Of a DNA stretch of 8,285 nt, positions 5,402-8,285 are shown piece by piece (within the stretch, counting starts at the first letter, position 1; each line of letters opens with the position of its first letter). Location: NCBI GenBank assembly GCA_023252015.1, contig JAHEXS010000044.1, positions 1 to 8,285 on the forward strand, read 5' to 3'. The DNA is from Candidatus Nitrosotenuis sp. GTDB taxonomy: Archaea; Thermoproteota; Nitrososphaeria; Nitrososphaerales; Nitrosopumilaceae. The notes beneath the pieces were generated by a model. The model saw nothing but the letters and a program-made list of their open reading frames with translations, had not been told where the DNA came from and did no database searches. The position numbers and the translations under genes are program-made.

Positions 5402-6935
5402 TTACCGAGAGATGTATGTTTCAGAGGCACTAGAGCACGTTGAAACAATCAATGACACATTACTAAAACTAGAAGAGGAACCGAATAAAAAAGAGCATTT
5501 AGATCTGATATTTCGTTCTGCTCATACCATTAAAGGAATGTCAGCAACATTGGGATATGACGATACGAGAGAATTATGTAAAAACATCGAAAACATTTTT
5601 GACAACATTAGAAAGGGACAGGAAAAACTTGCTCCAAATCTGGCAAGTGCATTATTCAAATGTATAGATCTTTTGCGTGAAATGATCGCAGATGAGAAAA
5701 AGAAAGTAGACCTAAAACCATATCTGCATATGCTTGAACACCCAGATGACGCACAAGTCGATGTGGTTGAACCAACAAGTAGCACCAAATCTCCCACAAT
5801 ACGAGTAAAAATGTTAGACCTTGATTTACTGGTTAATCTTGTCGGCGAGCTTGTCATATCTAAAATGAGACTGGAACAAACTCTAAGCCACGATGGTTCA
5901 GATGAAGCTCGTCAAGTTATGACGGAACTTGACAGACTTGTAACTGATCTACAGTATCAATCAATGAAGCTCAGACTTGTACCAATAGATCAGATCTTTA
6001 GTAGATTTACAAGACTTGTACGGGATACATCAACCGGACTGGGCAAACAAGTTAACCTAACCATGGATGGTTCCGGAATAGAACTTGATCGTACTGTTCT
6101 TGATGCAATAACTGATCCTCTCTTACACATTCTACGAAACTGTGTAGATCATGGCATTGAAACTCCGCAAGAGAGAGAATCAAATGAAAAATCTCCAATC
6201 GGTACAATCAAGCTTACAGCATACGGTGTAGGAGATCAAGTGGCAATCAAAATTGAAGATGATGGCAAGGGAATTGACATTGATAAGCTCAAAGCAAAAG
6301 CAGTAGAAAAGAAACTCATCACACAGGACGAAGCATCTAAGATGTCAACTGATGAGGCAATCAACCTATTGGGAACTCCTGGCCTCTCTACTGCAAAAGA
6401 AGTTACAGACGTTTCTGGAAGAGGTGTAGGAATGGATGTAGTGATAACCCAAGTCGAAGCAGTAGGAGGCAATGTAAAAATCACAACCGAAAAGGGAAAA
6501 GGAACGACAATTGTCCTGACAATCCCGCTTAGTGTATCAATCATTGGAGGACTGCTGATTAATGTATCTGGAGACAAGTATGTCCTGCCACTTTCAAGTA
6601 TCTCGACCACCGTTGTAGTTGAGGCAAATCACATCAAAAGCATACATGGACAGGAAGCAGTCGTATTACGCGAACAAGTTGTTCCGCTGGTAAGGGTATC
6701 AAAACTACTTGGCACGCAAGAAACTGAACCAAGCAATACTGACAAAATAACAATAGTAATTGTCAACAAGGGAGGAAAGCCCTATGGACTTATTGTGGAT
6801 TCATATGATAGAAAACAAGAAATTGTAATTAAACGACTAAGCAACGAAACACACTCATCGGATCTCTTTACCAACGCCACAATTCTTGGCGATGGAAGCG
6901 TTGCACTAATCCTTGATCCAGCGTTGCTGGTATAG
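5388..6935 (+). CDS. cheA: Chemotaxis histidine kinase CheA lacking the P2 domain
   Basis: Kinase that autophosphorylates under receptor control and passes phosphate to CheY and CheB. Domains in order: P1/Hpt (about 1-110) with phosphoacceptor H46 in RSAHTIKG; a short polar linker (about 115-136); P3 dimerisation helices (from about 137, IRVKMLDLDLLVNLVGEL); P4 ATPase with N box HILRNCVDHG (N251), G1 box DDGKGID (D292) and G2 region SGRGVGMD (344-348); P5 CheW-like regulatory domain (about 385-515). At 515 residues it is shorter than the usual 650 or more because the CheY/CheB-docking P2 domain is absent. The start is TTG 5388, overlapping cheB by 14 nt. It is chosen because GAGGT is 8 nt upstream and the resulting N terminus retains YREMYVSEALEH, where ATG 5412 would cut it. 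The stop TAG is at 6933-6935. Confidence 0.94.
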   Translation: MSQNNYREMYVSEALEHVETINDTLLKLEEEPNKKEHLDLIFRSAHTIKGMSATLGYDDTRELCKNIENIFDNIRKGQEKLAPNLASALFKCIDLLREMIADEKKKVDLKPYLHMLEHPDDAQVDVVEPTSSTKSPTIRVKMLDLDLLVNLVGELVISKMRLEQTLSHDGSDEARQVMTELDRLVTDLQYQSMKLRLVPIDQIFSRFTRLVRDTSTGLGKQVNLTMDGSGIELDRTVLDAITDPLLHILRNCVDHGIETPQERESNEKSPIGTIKLTAYGVGDQVAIKIEDDGKGIDIDKLKAKAVEKKLITQDEASKMSTDEAINLLGTPGLSTAKEVTDVSGRGVGMDVVITQVEAVGGNVKITTEKGKGTTIVLTIPLSVSIIGGLLINVSGDKYVLPLSSISTTVVVEANHIKSIHGQEAVVLREQVVPLVRVSKLLGTQETEPSNTDKITIVIVNKGGKPYGLIVDSYDRKQEIVIKRLSNETHSSDLFTNATILGDGSVALILDPALLV

Positions 6936-6943
6936 TGATACAC

Positions 6944-7753
6944 ATGGCTGCACTAGTAGGTATTAATTCCGAAGAGATTCAAGATCTCATCAAAGTATTT
7001 GATCAATACATTACATCAAAAACATCCGTGGCATTATCCACGCTCTTGAGCGAATCAATAGTTCATAATGTAAAAGTCTTGGAATGTGGGATTTCCGATA
7101 TTAAAGACATCAAGTTAGATCCTGATGAAATTAAAATGTGTGCAGTAAGATTGAACGGAAAAGGTGACACTCACATTGAAATTCTTTACACTATACAACA
7201 AAAACATGCAAAGAGAATAGCGGCAAAACTGCTTTGCCAAAATGAAGTTTGTGAGATTGATGAAATGGGAGCGTCTGCAATCCAAGAAGTTGCAAATATA
7301 ATGACTGGTTCTTTCTTTAATGCTTTATCTAATGGTACTGGATTTCGAGTAGATCTATCAACTCCAAATTACACAAATGATGAATTGTATTCACTAATAG
7401 ATACATCAGTTAAGGACATTGCAAAACCAATTGAGAATGTAGTAATAACAGATGTAGAGCTTATTGGAAAATCCAGTGGAACAAAGCTGCACATGATAAT
7501 AATGCAAAATACACTGAACGCACGAAAATTACTTGCTAATAATTCTGAACAAATTAAGGAGCAACAGTATATCTTTGATAAACAAAATTCTGAGCTTGAT
7601 GCATTACTAGAAGGAACCGATCTACAACCTGTTGGCGGACAAAATTCTGAGCTTGACGCATTACTAGAAGGAACCGATCTACAATCCTACCCTGTTGGCG
7701 GACAAAATTCTGAGCTTGATGCATTACTTGATGATGTGCTAAAGGAGAAGTAG
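6944..7753 (+). CDS. cheC: CheC-family CheY phosphatase with C-terminal ELDALL repeats
   Basis: Phosphatase of the CheC/CheX/FliY family, expected to dephosphorylate CheY and to bind CheD. The 269-residue product carries one exact family active-site pattern S-x3-E-x2-N-x22-P: S111, E115, N118 and P141. The N-terminal pseudo-repeat (about 12-35, ending VALSTLL) lacks the matching glutamate and asparagine, so only one of the two usual sites seems active. The phosphatase core ends near residue 200. A charged linker follows, then three tandem repeats at 214-232, 233-253 and 254-269 with core QNSELDALL. I chose ATG 6944, 4 nt after GTGAT (6935-6939). GTG 6935, which overlaps the cheA stop by one base, would add three residues. 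It lies between cheA and cheD, the expected partner gene. Family assignment is firm; CheC is preferred over CheX because of length and the neighbouring cheD. Confidence 0.9.
   Translation: MAALVGINSEEIQDLIKVFDQYITSKTSVALSTLLSESIVHNVKVLECGISDIKDIKLDPDEIKMCAVRLNGKGDTHIEILYTIQQKHAKRIAAKLLCQNEVCEIDEMGASAIQEVANIMTGSFFNALSNGTGFRVDLSTPNYTNDELYSLIDTSVKDIAKPIENVVITDVELIGKSSGTKLHMIIMQNTLNARKLLANNSEQIKEQQYIFDKQNSELDALLEGTDLQPVGGQNSELDALLEGTDLQSYPVGGQNSELDALLDDVLKEK
7583..7729 (+). repeat. In-frame tandem repeat in the 3' end of cheC
   Basis: Unit 1 is 7583-7639 (57 bp, 19 codons). Unit 2 is 7640-7702 (63 bp, 21 codons). A partial unit 3 covers 7703-7729 (9 codons). Units 1 and 2 differ by one silent change (GAT/GAC) and a 6-bp insertion, TCCTAC, coding Ser-Tyr. 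Unit 3 matches unit 1 for its first 26 bases. Such high nucleotide identity points to recent duplication or ongoing homogenisation, and all units stay in frame. Confidence 0.95.
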
Positions 7754-7755
7754 TA

Positions 7756-8271
7756 ATGAGTTTTACCAAACAGACTCATACAAACCAAAACACAGTTGAA
7801 ATTCCAATGGGCGGATTAGGCTTTACAACCTCAGAAAAAACACTATTGCAGACATTTGTCGGCTCATGTATCGCAGTATGTCTCTATGATTCAAGTGCAA
7901 AAGTTGCTGCAATGGCCCATATCCTGCTTCCAAAAAATAATACAAACGATCCAAATCCAAAACCCGAGGCAAAATTTGCCGATGTTGCAATCAAAATCAT
8001 GCTAGATAAGCTGAAAACCAGTAATGCAAAGATGAATAGATTGAAAGCAAAGATGGCAGGAGGCGCCAATATTTTTCAAAACGAAGGAAAATCAAATGTC
8101 TTTAACATAGGGGGCAGAAATGCCGATGCAATAAAATCTCTTCTTGATGAGCAAAAAATCCCAATAGTTGCACAGGATATAGGGTCAACTTCGGGCAGAT
8201 GGATCATTTTTGATATGAATTCTCTAGAAATGAAGGTCAAAGACAGAACAAAGGGCGTGAAAATAATTTGA
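7756..8271 (+). CDS. cheD: Chemoreceptor glutamine deamidase CheD
   Basis: Deamidase that converts specific receptor glutamines to glutamate and, in bacteria, stimulates CheC. The 171-residue length is normal. The catalytic cysteine is C38 in TFVGSCIAVCLYD and the histidine is H55 in AAMAHILLP, 17 residues apart as in characterised CheD. T33, five residues before the cysteine, is the likely third catalytic residue. The family's AGGANIF segment (about 101-107) and the later GRWIIFD stretch are also present. The start ATG is 2 nt after the cheC stop, with AAGGAG at 7742-7747 giving an 8-nt spacing, a strong SD. Tight spacing shows co-transcription with cheC, fitting the known CheC-CheD partnership. 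It is complete and shows no odd features; the stop TGA is at 8269-8271. Confidence 0.94.
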   Translation: MSFTKQTHTNQNTVEIPMGGLGFTTSEKTLLQTFVGSCIAVCLYDSSAKVAAMAHILLPKNNTNDPNPKPEAKFADVAIKIMLDKLKTSNAKMNRLKAKMAGGANIFQNEGKSNVFNIGGRNADAIKSLLDEQKIPIVAQDIGSTSGRWIIFDMNSLEMKVKDRTKGVKII

Positions 8272-8285
8272 GTCTTAATGAGACA

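Noticed and set aside
5008..5448. Minus-strand open frame of 146 codons opposite the cheB/cheA junction
   Set aside because: It lies opposite two clear protein domains, has no promoter or recognisable product, and is a shadow of the + strand genes; the other minus-strand frames are the same.
8278..8285. ATG at 8278 as the start of the next gene
   Set aside because: Only two codons and part of a third are visible and there is no SD-like sequence before it, so a start cannot be supported.

Overview
The window is AT-rich archaeal DNA, most likely from a motile ammonia-oxidising thaumarchaeon (Nitrososphaerota, Nitrosopumilales-like). This assignment rests on archaellum motor proteins ArlI/ArlJ (FlaI/FlaJ) directly next to a bacterial-type chemotaxis operon, TATA-type promoter signals, short SD-like GTGAT or AAGGAG elements, and the AT-rich codon usage. 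The genus cannot be fixed from this sequence alone. All convincing genes are on the + strand.

Layout. (1) Bases 1-3028: the 3' end of an archaellum operon. It holds the motor ATPase gene arlI (5' end outside the window) and the overlapping membrane-platform gene arlJ. (2) Bases 3029-3119: a promoter region. (3) Bases 3120-3785: cheW with an unusual 70-residue C-terminal tail. (4) Bases 3894-4148: a small helical protein of unknown function with its own likely near-leaderless promoter. (5) Bases 4149-4336: the second chemotaxis promoter region, the longest gene-free stretch at 188 bp. (6) Bases 4337-8271: a tight cheB-cheA-cheC-cheD operon whose genes overlap or nearly touch. The last 14 bases after cheD are too short to interpret.

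How it works together. Receptors (not in this window) would signal through CheW to the kinase CheA. CheA would phosphorylate CheB and a CheY encoded elsewhere. CheB (methylesterase) and CheD (deamidase) tune the receptors, CheC removes phosphate from CheY, and the output reaches the ArlI/ArlJ motor. No cheY, cheR, receptor or cheF gene is visible here.

Most notable observations. (a) A 22-bp element occurs upstream of both cheW and cheB with 20 of 22 bases identical, each exactly 7 nt before a TATAT box. It looks like a binding site for a shared regulator. (b) The CheC homologue ends in three tandem copies of a peptide (core ELDALL) resembling the CheY-binding N-terminal peptide of bacterial FliM/FliY. 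(c) The CheB receiver domain lacks the conserved lysine and one of the paired acidic residues. (d) CheA lacks the P2 domain.
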